A stretch of DNA of 64,000 nucleotides, taken from assembly GCA_903813345.2 (NCBI GenBank), contig CAIIXF020000004.1:10610196-10674195 (forward strand), given 5' to 3'. Below are positions 53,401 to 63,335 of this stretch, piece after piece. A program made the translations under genes and the position numbers. Below the pieces are notes generated by a model. It worked only from the letters and a program-made list of their open reading frames with translations. It was not told the DNA's origin and made no database searches. Within the stretch, counting starts at the first letter, position 1. Each line of letters opens with the position of its first letter. The stretch comes from Owenia fusiformis (lineage: Eukaryota > Annelida > Polychaeta > Sabellida > Oweniidae).

Positions 53401-54094
53401 CACCTCTATGGTCAGATGTGGGCATATCTGTAATATTGGAGCACATAATTTTATCAAATACACAATCATTAGAAAAAATATAATCAATACGCCTCATAAT
53501 GCTTTTACTTTTATGCTTCCAAGTGTAGCTTTTTTCATTAATGTTATACAATCGCCATACATCATTCAAATCATTATTCTCAACAAATTGTTTAAAAGCG
53601 TAAATATCATTTTTGTTGTGACTTTCTCCAGCTAAGTTATCATTTTTCTCATTCAACACACAGTTAAAATCACCACAAATTATTAAATTCATATCATCTT
53701 TATTAACATTTTTAACGACATTCTGAAGTTCTTGATAGAATATAACCTTATCCTTTGATTTGTTCGGTGCATAAATGCAACCAACCACGAACACCTCATT
53801 CTCATACGTGAATTCCACAAATAAAAGTCTGTCTTGTTTTACAATAACCTGTATATCTTCAATTCCACAATGTTTATCTATTAATATTATTTCTCCCTTA
53901 CTGTGCTTGGTTCCGGGGTTTGCAAATATTTTGCCTCCCCATTCTTTTGCCCATGTATCTATATCATTTTGTGTTATATATGATTCCTGCAAGCAGGCAA
54001 TGTCCATTTTAGCATTTTTAAGATATCTAAAAAATGCATGTCGCGTCATCCTATTCCGAAGTCCTTGTACATTTCCTTGGTATATGTTAAGCAT
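50486..54094 (-). CDS. LINE ORF2: endonuclease-reverse transcriptase
   Basis: 1202 residues with two enzymes that nick DNA and copy the LINE RNA into it. An APE-like endonuclease covers about 1-235, with NVQGLR (8-13), CLQES (34-38), GDFN (141-144), RRIDYIF (201-207) and TSDHR (226-230), all the expected catalytic and metal-binding positions. The reverse transcriptase covers about 460-800, with NWRPLTL (526-532), AIDYEKCFDS (594-603), RQGCPLSP (654-661) and catalytic YADD (698-701). Near the C-terminus CNFCNAHVKDDIDHFFINC is the C-x2-C-x8-H-x4-C knuckle common in LINEs. No stop or frameshift was seen. Confidence 0.96.
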   Translation of the reverse strand: MLNIYQGNVQGLRNRMTRHAFFRYLKNAKMDIACLQESYITQNDIDTWAKEWGGKIFANPGTKHSKGEIILIDKHCGIEDIQVIVKQDRLLFVEFTYENEVFVVGCIYAPNKSKDKVIFYQELQNVVKNVNKDDMNLIICGDFNCVLNEKNDNLAGESHNKNDIYAFKQFVENNDLNDVWRLYNINEKSYTWKHKSKSIMRRIDYIFSNDCVFDKIMCSNITDMPTSDHRGVTTTVTWDKNEKGPSYWKLNNSLLTDQTYVNEINQIVDRVLINVNNLDKQILWDYCKTQIKDFSIGYSKHLAHVNKCKIKTAKQKLDQACKVLSKNPNDNILNQRVNECKLLFEILSTVEAKGAQIRSKVQWYEQGEKSTKYFLQLEKARGNKKNINSLKINGQNVSNQNQIVEEINRFYNALYEKKIVFRKANLDDFLHDVNIQKLNDENRLTCEGLVTHQECTAALKNMKNEASPGLDGITAAFYKVFFNKIGNLVVDSLNEGFLKGELSCSQKTGLMVLIPKKDLPRDDLKNWRPLTLTNVDYKILAKVLANRLRLVISEIVHEDQSGFIKKRSAATILRGIDDLMVYIDSNNLQGIMLAIDYEKCFDSISKEFMLYSLEYFGFGPQFIKWIEVINTNGHNHIFNNGWLIGDIKLGRGIRQGCPLSPMIYLIACELLSCKLRQSSEVKGIKAPGNHDETKVLQYADDTTVFVHDIKSFNNVLEIFNTFYGLSSLKINTKKTEAMWLGKWKNRREKHGDVQWKIMPHNCIKLLGVTFSTSTHVIDNDLNFESKFVKCENIMKSWSGRYLTIMGKVVIVKSLLLSQFSYLMQAFILPDKLLNRINTMMFKFIWAKGRFKEDELKKIPDKVKRDVMVQEYKYGGLKMINAKDLQIAYTTQWVKKLQERGNGHWRGLPMYMYGKMGNGLSIFNSNIDFDRIKGLHNLSNFYKNVLHVWLKHNDFKNESIIWNNESVTLNNSPLFFENWIEKGITYISDVVQDREMLAYDNIVQKIGRNGQTILQYNALKACLTQDLLIKYEMETPCTKKLFFKGIESHLLNTRIVRTKIVLERKCDIKFNGEILNDKVWSQFFECTTDTTLLVIQWKILHGIYPQNIYLKKCNIENSDICNFCNAHVKDDIDHFFINCDCIKSIWDDVNVTNDQRIGNAMVKKEDLLKTLVIKKAIHDFKKRVNTASNVKAIFDNEIMIRKM

Positions 54095-54127
54095 AGAGTG
54101 TTTATATTATCTATTGGTATATCATGC

Positions 54128-55279
54128 TTAGTCCTTGTCATCTGGCGCTGCATTTATGATCTCACTCTGTATAATTGCTGAGTTGTTCACTGGTGAAATA
54201 GAACCTAGTTTGTGTTTCTTATCTTCATTTGGGTCAATAGGGGGGCTTGCTGCTGACCTCTTCAGGTTAAAGTTAGGCAGAGAACCTGACTTCTTAAGAG
54301 GATTCATAACTTGTCTTTTTCTTGCTTTTACTGCAGCGGTACCTGGTTTTGTGAATTGTGGTTTCACGTTGTTAGGTGCTGCTGCTGATACTGCCTGAGT
54401 CCCGGATGTAGAGGGTTCTGGTTTACTCATATTATTAGCCGCATCCTTTGGGGCTGGATCAGTGGGTTGTTGTGGGCCTAACTCAGTCGCAACCTGTGCA
54501 GATTCAGGGCAGTCAATTTGGCGATGCCCTACGATGCCACATTTCCAACAGGTGGTGTCGCGCTTCTTACTCCTTGGACACTCAGATTTCCTGTGGCCCT
54601 GGATGCCACATCCGAAGCAGGTTATAACAGATCGAGAGGGACACTGCTGTGTATCATGGTCCTTACGACATATACGACAGTTGATCGGTTGATTATCATG
54701 GTATATCACAATGTTTACATCAATCAGCGACCCATCTAATGGGTCAGCCATAGAGTAGGTTGTGTATCGATTCTGTGGTGAAGTAATGTTCTTGGCGTAA
54801 CAAAATCTATGTCCTGTTAACAGCCCATTTGTTTGGTCTTTCGGGCCTCTTGAACGTTTGTGCCATTGCACTTCAGATGCCCGTTCAGCAAATGTATTTA
54901 CCCATGCTTCAATCTCCTGGTTTGACACATGAAGGGGGATACCATGAATCGAAATGCGTGTGTGTTTTCTGTGTTTGTATTCGAGAGATTCCTTTTCCAT
55001 TTTGAAGTCGCTCAGGCCATATTGCCTATTATTTACAGTTGCATAACCCATTGAGACAAGTTTAAGCTTTGTAGCTTGGGAGTCAGTGTAGATGATATAT
55101 GCATTCTGGTAAAGTTGTATTCCAAGAATGTTATTTACACTGATTTTTCCACTGCCCAAGTTTAGTTCACAGCTTTTTAAGATTGCATCTCTCAAATCCA
55201 GTTCAGTTATTCTACCAATGCCTTTCGACTCCAGTTTGATCCATAAATCAATATCACTCACTTTATCTTGAATATCCAT
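54128..55279 (-). CDS. LINE ORF1: gag-like nucleic-acid-binding protein
   Basis: 383 residues. The N-terminal half has an RRM-like block (about 105-135, TRISIHGIPLHVSNQEIEAW). Three zinc knuckles follow: C201-x2-C-x3-H-x4-C213, C221-x2-C-x4-H-x4-C234 and C244-x2-C-x4-H-x4-C257. The C-terminal third is low-complexity, rich in Pro, Ala, Asn and Lys. In L1/Tx1-like LINEs ORF1 coats the RNA and acts as a nucleic-acid chaperone. ORF1 ends 33 nt before ORF2 begins, in a different frame, so ORF2 is probably translated by reinitiation. The start is the first in-frame Met, preceded by a 386-nt 5' UTR. Confidence 0.92.
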   Translation of the reverse strand: MDIQDKVSDIDLWIKLESKGIGRITELDLRDAILKSCELNLGSGKISVNNILGIQLYQNAYIIYTDSQATKLKLVSMGYATVNNRQYGLSDFKMEKESLEYKHRKHTRISIHGIPLHVSNQEIEAWVNTFAERASEVQWHKRSRGPKDQTNGLLTGHRFCYAKNITSPQNRYTTYSMADPLDGSLIDVNIVIYHDNQPINCRICRKDHDTQQCPSRSVITCFGCGIQGHRKSECPRSKKRDTTCWKCGIVGHRQIDCPESAQVATELGPQQPTDPAPKDAANNMSKPEPSTSGTQAVSAAAPNNVKPQFTKPGTAAVKARKRQVMNPLKKSGSLPNFNLKRSAASPPIDPNEDKKHKLGSISPVNNSAIIQSEIINAAPDDKD

Positions 55280-55696
55280 AATTGCGTTTTTGAGATGGTC
55301 CCTAAGCTATATTGCTCAGCACTAGTCTTACTGTACTGTGTATTGCTAACTATGTCACCACTGTTCAATACAGGTAAGGCTAATCACTGACTCTATACAT
55401 GAACAATAGAGCCAGCATATAAAAGCACATATAAAAATGTCAGCTCAAAAATAATACAGCAGTGCAGGAAAAGTTTAGATTGATATTCACCTTTATCCAC
55501 ACTGTATGTCCTCACAAAATTCGCACAATGCGGCCACTGACTATTTATAAACAATATCCTACAGTTATATCCTATATAGTCAATATATTTCATGAGAATT
55601 TTGCACTATTTTGAAGACAGATCTTTCCTACATTTTTTCCTCCTTAGGGGGTCATCTCTTGAATGATACTATTGCTACATTATTAGGTAGTGGTCT

Positions 55697-55850
55697 TACT
55701 GCCTGGGTTACATTTGCTCCGATCCATCGGCCGGCACCCGGCCGATTGAGTGTCTTGTTCAATATTGTATTCAGTTTTGAACAAAATACTCAATTGCAAT
55801 CGGCCGGGCGCCGTAGTGAAAATCTGAGCAAATGTGACCAAGGCATTGCA
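55697..55850. mobile_element. ~150-bp hairpin MITE
   Basis: ggttacatttgctccgatcc and, inverted, gagcaaatgtgacc bound the unit; inner arms are gccggcacccggccgattga and caatcggccgggcgcc. Related wording lies at 6250-6480 inside the 6-kb foldback. The LINE inserted about 30 bp to its left. Confidence 0.65.
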
Positions 55851-58159
55851 CAAGGATCTCAAACCTGTTTTTTTAATAGAGACGGTTATGTCCTATCGTT
55901 ATTTCATATGAACATTGTTTTGGAAGTTGTTCAATCACTTATGTGGATCTCCAAGTAAGGTGAATCGCTTAGCCAGGGCAGCTTGACCTGGCCTTGAATT
56001 TGAGGTTTAACCCTAATGTGTTTATTCATAACAACTCGTAAGGGGGTGATTTGGCCTACCCATCTGCGATTTTAATAAACTTTATTCGAATAACTTTGCA
56101 GAAAATATTAAATTTTTCAGAAAATAGGCCATCAAAGCACAAATCGAGGTCAATTTTATCCTAGTACTTTTTGCAATTTTTTTTAATCTCGAACATAGAG
56201 AAACTTATATAACACAGTTTGTTTATGACCTAATTTGATGACCTTGTCCTTTAACCTTAAAAATTCACTTTTCAGACCTCAGTAGATCTTTAGTTATATG
56301 GCTGGCCTAAATTTGAATCCAAAAGTCAACCTATTTAAAACGTTGACCTTATTTCCGAGTAGGCTGGTCATATATCCTAACTGATGATATGATCAGATTT
56401 ACCCAAAGTATTCTAGTTACTGAAAAAACATGATGAGTTGAGGATAAGAATACAGGCAAAAGCAATACAACTTGCAATCGAGAGTCTAATAACAGCAAAG
56501 GTGATTATTTATGTATGTAATATAGTCAATCCTAATTAAGACTTGCACAAAAACACTGCCATTGGTTAAAGAGATACAAAATGTACCCCATCCGCTTATA
56601 ATATATCGACTAATAGCTGTGTGCTTGCAGCTAGTAAAGATAGAACGCTTAACATTAGAACTATACTAGACAGTTTAGCAGAACACGTTGCAATTGATAT
56701 TCATATTAACAAAAAAAAATTAAAATTAATAAATGACTTTCATTGAAAATCTGTTTGAAAGAGAATAAAAATGTTTAATAGCTTAATAAACGATAAAAAA
56801 TTCCAAACGATACACTTGGTGACAAAGAGCGCTGTTTTAGATTAACCTTTAAGAAAAAATAAAAACAGTGGACTTAGTATGACTAAATGGACGCAAAGAT
56901 TACAATAATGAACGACTAATGGTACATATGGTACGTTATTACCAATATGTATAAATACCTGGTATAATTCAAATTTGCATTTACACTTAGGCGTATCCTC
57001 GTAGATTTAGAGTGATGTATAGTTATCAACATATGATTTGTTCACTATGGTGGCGCGTTCTCGAACGGGAAAGAAGGTATGTTTAAAGAATTGTGTACTT
57101 ACACATATTATTTTTGACATGTTGAACATGCAATTGAGTTTGAATATTATCCAAATGATTTATGTATTGATGGTTCAAATGCTCAATTATGTGATTTTGT
57201 TTATTCTATACTTCATAAATGTATGTACTCTATAAAGAAATGCATTTTTAACACATTGATGGCATCTTATCGGGATTTAAATGTATTTGGCTAATCAAAC
57301 TCATGTGATCCCTTTGTTCTTTCATACAAACAGGGATTTTGGACTTTGGGGGTATTTGATAAAAAGAGGAAAATTGATTGAATGTTCCCCTATAATCAAT
57401 AACAATGCATCGTTTTCTAGGAGGAGGTCCTTGATTATACTCCTCAGAAAGCCAAGGACCAGTCTTTTTCCTCATAGGTTTACATGTTAAACCCCATATT
57501 TTTTCAAACTCTATTTTCTAAGCCCGAAACGAAAGAAAAACTAATAATGTAAATCGATATGTACCTTGACTCTATTCTCTATATTTCAGGAAGTTTTCAA
57601 TTCAATCTCTATTACAATAGGTCAAAAAATGATGTCAAAGTTGAGGAATTCAAAAATGGCAGAAGCCATGTAACCAAGGGGAAATGGTGGGTTAGGGGCA
57701 AATCAGATTTTTGGATATCTATTCGGTTAAACATTTATTAATAATAATTTCTGAGTAGACAATTGAATTGTTTCACTTTCTGCATGTTTAGTGTTATACT
57801 TACTTTGTGAGAATCACCGATATAGAGCATCAACTCATTTTGACCCCCTGTGTTATTTCAATGTGAGGTTTATTGAGAACTGATTGAAATGAAATGATGT
57901 AAAACCTGGAGAAACAAATCAATCAACCCTTGTAAGATGCCACCATTGATTTACAATTCAAGGTAGTTAAAATGTAATCGGTTTTTTCGCCTAAACTTTT
58001 CATCACTGTGTAATTCAGGTGCTGCATAGGAAAATTCTCAAAAATATGGTAACTATTCCGTTGCGATGATAAAAAGAAAAGCGGTAGAGGTAAAGACGCA
58101 TTGTGTGACAAAACATACAATTGACTGTAATGAGCAAAATAACAAAACGCAATTAGTAT
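55851..58159. other. Intergenic, no gene recognised
   Basis: No recognisable domain in the short ORFs (up to 75 codons). This region should hold the promoter and any 5' exon of the DEG/ENaC gene, but I cannot place either. Confidence 0.5.
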
Positions 58160-58714
58160 TTGACCACATCATTAATGATAATGGAACATCCAATGATAAA
58201 TACTGATACAATGGCCGATGGAGAAAACGCAATGCAGATTGTAAAAGCTGATGTTGAGAGAAATGCTGACAATATAAATATGGAAGACACAGAATTCGTA
58301 ACGCAGACTGGTAAATTTGATGATAAGAAAAATACTGACAATACAAATAGAGCAGACATAGACAGAGTAACGCAGGCTGTAAATGTTGATAGAAGTAACG
58401 TCAAAGAATCGAGTACTTTCAAAAAGATTGGAAGCCCGGGCATGGTAATTGCTGTTGACATAGATGGGCCAAATATTGAGAGAGCAACAGAAGGCACGAT
58501 AACTGAACAGGCTCTAAATGATGAACACATTGTGAACGATAGGATGAATATTGAAGAATTGATGTCGGACACGCCAATAGTAACTGACCAGACTCAATAT
58601 AACGACACGATTGCTGATGCCTGGGAATTCAAATATAATTCGCTGAAGAAGCAAGTATCGAAATTTTGCGCAAGTCACCTCCATTCAGAGTCTTCTCCAG
58701 GTCCGCAATGCTAA
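58160..58714 (+). CDS. Likely N-terminal part of the DEG/ENaC gene (acidic, Asn-rich), out of frame
   Basis: 184 codons, hydrophilic and rich in Asp, Glu, Asn and Thr; the start ATG is uncertain because upstream splicing cannot be excluded. No known domain. The last part, ADAWEFKYNSLKKQ, looks like the lead into a channel N-terminus, but the ORF then runs out of frame. From 58647 the next frame (two bases back, or one forward) reads YRNFAQVTSIQSLLQVRNAK, which fits the DEG/ENaC pre-TM1 pattern (F-x-x-x-T-S-x-x-G ... S). So the two ORFs were probably one protein, divided by a one-base shift between about 58640 and 58656. Confidence 0.6.
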   Translation: MTTSLMIMEHPMINTDTMADGENAMQIVKADVERNADNINMEDTEFVTQTGKFDDKKNTDNTNRADIDRVTQAVNVDRSNVKESSTFKKIGSPGMVIAVDIDGPNIERATEGTITEQALNDEHIVNDRMNIEELMSDTPIVTDQTQYNDTIADAWEFKYNSLKKQVSKFCASHLHSESSPGPQC

Positions 58715-58718
58715 ATCT

Positions 58719-60473
58719 GTGATCGTTCGAATGATTTGGTTTCTCATAACCCTGTTTGTTAGTAGCCTAACGATAAAAGGAGTCCTTGAAATCACTCAGA
58801 TGTACCTCGGTTATCCCAGTGAAGATATTCTGTATAGCAGGGAGGAATTGGTAACATTTCCATCAGTTACAGTTTGTGGGGTAAAACCTGTTTTCACAGT
58901 TGGGCATATTGGAAAACACTATCGTCCTTCAACACAAACGGGCGATACCGACAGTGCTTGGATATATCATGATTACCGTCTAAAAATGTTGGAATCTCGA
59001 GCTTTTTCAGATGAAAAGGAGAAAGATCAGGAATGCATTAATGCTGTTATGCGAAGAATAGTTTCCAAAGAAAGATATATAGAAAACCTTCACGACTGGA
59101 ACAATTATCGACTCAGAATGTATGACGACCTCATTTTAGAATGTCGCTTTAAAGGGAAACCATGTGACAAAAGAGATTTTAAACAAGTACTGCTTGGACG
59201 CTATGGCAACTGTTTTATGTTCCAACCAAATTCCAAAGATGGCAGGGATATCTTAAGTGAACCTGGGCCAGATGTTGGTTTGAACCTAATGTTGTTCACA
59301 AACGGCTACTCGCCTCTGGATGAATTTACAGCTTCAGATACATTTAAAGTTTTTAGACTGACAACCTCTACTGACTCATCAATACTTGACGAATTCAACA
59401 GTGAATTTTCAACAGCAAGCGATGGAATCAGGTTATTCATTCATGCTCCTGGGACTATGCCTGATCCTGAAAAGGATGGAATTGACCTTTCCGCTGGAAC
59501 ATTCAGTTCTATTGGTCTCGCACAAGATGTACGCACTTTATTGGAACCCCCACATGGACATTGCACAAAAGAACGATTCAACAAACACACAACCTACACG
59601 TATACTCAGAACATGTGCCTCAGACAATGTCAGCAGATTGAAACAATAAAAAGATGTAAATGCATGAATCCAAAACTCCCTTTACCACCACATGCCGAGA
59701 AAGCACATACAATCCAATATTGCGGATACAAAATGAGACAGGAATACGTAAAGGAATCTACAAGGGAACAAACTTATGGTAAATATTTCGAATCAGAAGA
59801 AGTCCAATTTGACTGGAAAATATTCAATGAAAACTTTCAATTGTATGAGTGTGAAAAGGAAGTAGCAGAACTGTTTTCTCTTGGTGGAAAGAACTGTGGT
59901 TGTAAGCGAGAATGTAAAAGCACGGTGTATTATCACTTAAAACACTCGATTCCATGGCCAAATGAAAAATATTATAAAGGTCTCAAACAAAGAAATTTCA
60001 TATCGTTCCTGAGAAACCATCCAAAAGTAGGTCAATTTCTGAACAAAACTTATTGGTCAGGGACAGGACTAAGTCGTCTAAATATTTGTTTGACGGGACA
60101 TAACTTGTTTTCAACTGAAACTTATGATTCCGCCGTGCAAAATGGTGAGTATCCATATCTCACTTGTCCACGGCCCACTTGCAACTTTGAAGAACTTCTG
60201 TCGTTGGACAGATGTTCCCCCATTATAAACTGGTACCCATTTTTCAACAAATTCATTGAAACAAACTTCTTGAAAGTTAACGTATATTTTAGTACTTTAA
60301 ATGTGAACAGAATTGCTGCAGAGCCTAGCTACCCATTCAATAAATGGTTATCTGATTTTGGGGGTATCATCGGGATGAACATGGGTATGTCAGTTGTGTC
60401 TCTTGTAGAGTTAGGATACCTAATGGTATCAATGGCCTTTATTCTTTACTGCAAGCATAAAAGGGGCAGGTAG
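58719..60473 (+). CDS. DEG/ENaC-family sodium channel subunit
   Basis: The coordinates give 584 codons; the frame is actually open from 58647 and the coordinate start is a GTG, while the first ATG is at 58731, too late to include all of the pre-TM1 motif. These channels are trimeric, amiloride-type cation channels opened by peptides, protons or force. TM1 lies at about 4-24; FPSVTVC (47-53) is the post-TM1 signature. Then come YGNCFMF (162-168), GPDVGLNLML (183-192), and the cysteine-rich palm/thumb: C300-x3-C304 ... CKC (313-315) ... CGCKREC (393-399). KVNVYFSTLN (519-528) precedes TM2 (about 548-577), which has the selectivity-filter triplet GMS (556-558). No intron interrupts this stretch. 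The short cytosolic tail ends KHKRGR. Closest subfamily not resolved. Confidence 0.93.
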   Translation: MIVRMIWFLITLFVSSLTIKGVLEITQMYLGYPSEDILYSREELVTFPSVTVCGVKPVFTVGHIGKHYRPSTQTGDTDSAWIYHDYRLKMLESRAFSDEKEKDQECINAVMRRIVSKERYIENLHDWNNYRLRMYDDLILECRFKGKPCDKRDFKQVLLGRYGNCFMFQPNSKDGRDILSEPGPDVGLNLMLFTNGYSPLDEFTASDTFKVFRLTTSTDSSILDEFNSEFSTASDGIRLFIHAPGTMPDPEKDGIDLSAGTFSSIGLAQDVRTLLEPPHGHCTKERFNKHTTYTYTQNMCLRQCQQIETIKRCKCMNPKLPLPPHAEKAHTIQYCGYKMRQEYVKESTREQTYGKYFESEEVQFDWKIFNENFQLYECEKEVAELFSLGGKNCGCKRECKSTVYYHLKHSIPWPNEKYYKGLKQRNFISFLRNHPKVGQFLNKTYWSGTGLSRLNICLTGHNLFSTETYDSAVQNGEYPYLTCPRPTCNFEELLSLDRCSPIINWYPFFNKFIETNFLKVNVYFSTLNVNRIAAEPSYPFNKWLSDFGGIIGMNMGMSVVSLVELGYLMVSMAFILYCKHKRGR

Positions 60474-61799
60474 ACATCACTTTAGTGTTTGATATCGATT
60501 GATCAGACATTATATGTCTTTTGCAAAAGGGTATATGCAGTATGGTTTCCGAAATGATGTACCCTATCCAAAAGAAAAGGTCAACAAACATTATTCGGCA
60601 TGAAAACAATACATACATATATATTATCAATAATATCCACGTGCTCTTTTTGTAATATCCGACACTAAGTATCACACGTGCAGATGACTTGTGATATGTA
60701 TTTTTTATTTTCATCGTTCATTTCCATTTGTACAATTATTTCACATACATACAATCATTTGGAAATCCTTTTAGCTATAAAATGTCCTTACATATACAGC
60801 TCCTGTTCAAGTAAGCACGCTTTTGGGATGTTGTCAACATTATAACTTTTTTATGGGCACAGTATTATTTACGCAATTTCAATATTTGTTTCTTAATTGT
60901 ATATATAGAGGATATCCTATGATTTATGAGTGATATCTAAGTTCAGTAATATTTTGAATCTTTTCATAATATTTGACCAATTGATTGATATTCATTATTC
61001 CGTCTTTGAACAGCTCACGGTGTAACATATTAATTCCCAAGAAGAAATAGGTCGTGTTATGATATCTTTTTCACATTTATAATTCTCTACAAAGTCGCGG
61101 AGTTATTTAACTCAGAAATCAATTGTTTATGATTTTTTTGAATGTGATCTCTTTTACTTAAACTTTCAGAATAAAATATCATACTAGCTAATATAGTAAC
61201 ATCGAAGTAAGAACTATTTTTGTGTTCCTATACTATTGGAGATATGTTCCCGATACAGAAGAAATGTTATTGGAGATTGAATTGGATTTGGAATTCAAAA
61301 GTGTAAATTTTATCAACCATGATACGTGATATCCTCATTTTGAGACTCGATCATAGCCCGCATTTACCTGTTATTTGCATGTGCATGGACTATGATAGAT
61401 CTCTTTGTAAGGCACCTACAGTCGTATTCCTTCAATTTTGTTCATCGTAATATTCCGCGAACTTTAATTACTAATGACAGGTTCCTGGGTTACCATGACG
61501 TATTGTAATTCCGAAAAGTAGATAAAATAATTGCAAAGATGATTACTCATGTACATTATAAGTGATACGAACTACAACACGCGCTAAACCTACTCCTACC
61601 CATTAAATAGAGTGAAAATGGTAATAAAAACAAAATGTATCACCGTTTTAAATAATTGGGCTTGCTAAGTAACCCTGATGTAATGTTATTCCAAAAATAG
61701 ATACAAAAACACAAATGTATACAACATGTCTCAATCAATGGGTGATCCTATATACTGCAAATTTTTCATCCTGAATGCCCCAGACTAATTAGTTGAAAA
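60474..61799. other. Downstream intergenic, no gene recognised
   Basis: AT-rich 3' flank of the channel gene. No clear polyadenylation signal within the first 200 bases. Nothing else supported. Confidence 0.5.
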
Positions 61800-61814
61800 T
61801 ACAATATTTTAAGA

Positions 61815-63335
61815 GAAAAAGTCAATGTGGCCGCCTTAAGATTTAGCAGGACTGCCCAAAGACTAAGTGGTTTGGGATTTTTAATACAAAGAATCATTCG
61901 ATCTGTGAACTGTTTTGCCAGGAAACATGTAGATATGACTTTACAGAGAGGATTTCAGGATGGAAAATCCAAAATGGCCACCTTAGAATTTACCCAGAAT
62001 GCGGAAAAACTAATCGGTTCCAAGATTTTCATACTAAGAATCATCCTTGAAATTGATCCATCAAACAGTAAACCTGAAAACGCAAAGACAAGACTTTACA
62101 GACACGATTTTAGGAGGGAAAATCCAAAATGGTTGCCTTATTATTTACCCAGAATGCTGATAAACTAGTTAGCTCTAGATTTTCATATTATAAATCATTC
62201 CTTAAAATTTGAAATCGATCCGTCAAACTATTATCCTGAAAATGGGCAGACAAGCCTTCACGACACGATTTTAGGACGAAAAACCTGAGTGGCTAACTTA
62301 AAATTTACGTATAATGACGAAAAAAGTAATCAGTTCTAGATTTTGGATTCAAACATGACCGTGCTCTATTCGAATTTCTCAACCAATCAGAATGCAGCAT
62401 AATCAATATAGAACGTTCTCTAATTCTCCATAGATGCACGACCATGCTCTATTCAATCTGCAATTTGCATTGTTTTGAGTGACGTCACATCTCAGCTGCA
62501 CATCTGGGTTTTTCCGGCCGACTTCAGAATCTTGACAGCATGCGTATTCTTCCTTCATGCCCGTTCCACAGACACGGCTTTTACTAATTTTTATGTTTGA
62601 ATCGGAATAAATAATGATAGGCCATTCAATATGGTGAAATTCAGCACTCGTTGGACAGAATGTTAGTACAAATGCACTCACCTTCGGTTCGTGCTTTGTA
62701 CAACATTCTGTCCAACTCGTGCTGAATTTCACCATATTGAATGGCCTATCATTATTTATTCCTTAAATAGATCCCTCAAACAGTTAGCCTGAAAATGCAT
62801 AGACAAGACATTACAGACACGATTTTAGGACGGAAAATCCAAAATGGCTGCCTAACACCCACCAAGGATGTAGAAAAACTAATCACATCTAGATTTTCAT
62901 ACTAAAAATCATCCCTAAAAATTTGAAATTGATCCGTCAAATGGTAAATGAGAAGACAATACTTTACCGACACAATTTTAGGACGGAAAATCCAAAATGG
63001 CCACCTTAAAGTTTACCCAGAATGCCCAAAAGGAGTCAGTTCTACATTATCGTACTAAGAACCATCGCTGAAAATTGAAATTGATCCGTCAAATTGTTAA
63101 CCAGAAAATGCGTAGACTAGACTTTACAGACAAGATTTTATGACGGAAATCCAAAATGGCTGCCTTGACATTTCCCCAAAATGCCAAAGAACTAATCAGA
63201 TCTAGAGTTTTATAGTAAGAATCATCCCTGAAAATGATCTACCCAACGGTTCACCTGAAAACACGTACGTGAGACTCTACGACAAGATTCTAGGATGGAA
63301 AAATCCAAAATGGCCGACAATAAAAAAGGGATAAT
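61815..63335. repeat. ~155-bp tandem array, about eight copies
   Basis: ggaaaatccaaaatggc recurs at 61962, 62117, 62832, 62985, 63145 and 63297 (spacing 152-160 bp). Shared words are gacaagactttacagacacg, ttacccagaatgc, tctagattttcatactaaga and gatccgtcaaa. Copies are roughly 75-85% alike by eye. A different element (62345-62762) breaks the array. The 113-codon ORF at 61827 is repeat reading. Confidence 0.85.
62345..62762. mobile_element. Insertion with a near-perfect 66-bp-stem hairpin
   Basis: 62604-62671 (ggaataaataatgataggcc ...) and 62697-62762 are inverted copies with only a few mismatches. The loop of about 25 nt can pair further (caccttcgg / ccgaagg type). The preceding part (62345-62600) has repeated gctctattcgaat / gctctattcaatctg words. 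It probably is a foldback MITE inserted in the 155-bp array. Confidence 0.75.

Larger units (their letters stand above)
50379..55665 (-). mobile_element. Full-length L1/Tx1-type LINE with 16-bp target-site duplication
   Basis: The element reads on the minus strand: 5' UTR (55280-55665), ORF1 (54128-55279), ORF2 (50486-54094), short 3' UTR with AATAAA at 50413-50418, and a poly(A) tail of about 22 (50379-50400). The 16-bp duplication atactattgctacatt flanks it at 50363-50378 and 55666-55681. Both ORFs are open from start to stop, so this is a recent insertion and possibly still competent. The APE-type endonuclease and reverse transcriptase place it with the L1/Tx1 group rather than RTE or CR1. 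Confidence 0.95.

Noticed and set aside
62403-62735. 110-codon ORF as a gene
   Set aside because: It reads through the hairpin insertion; composition and context are those of a repeat.
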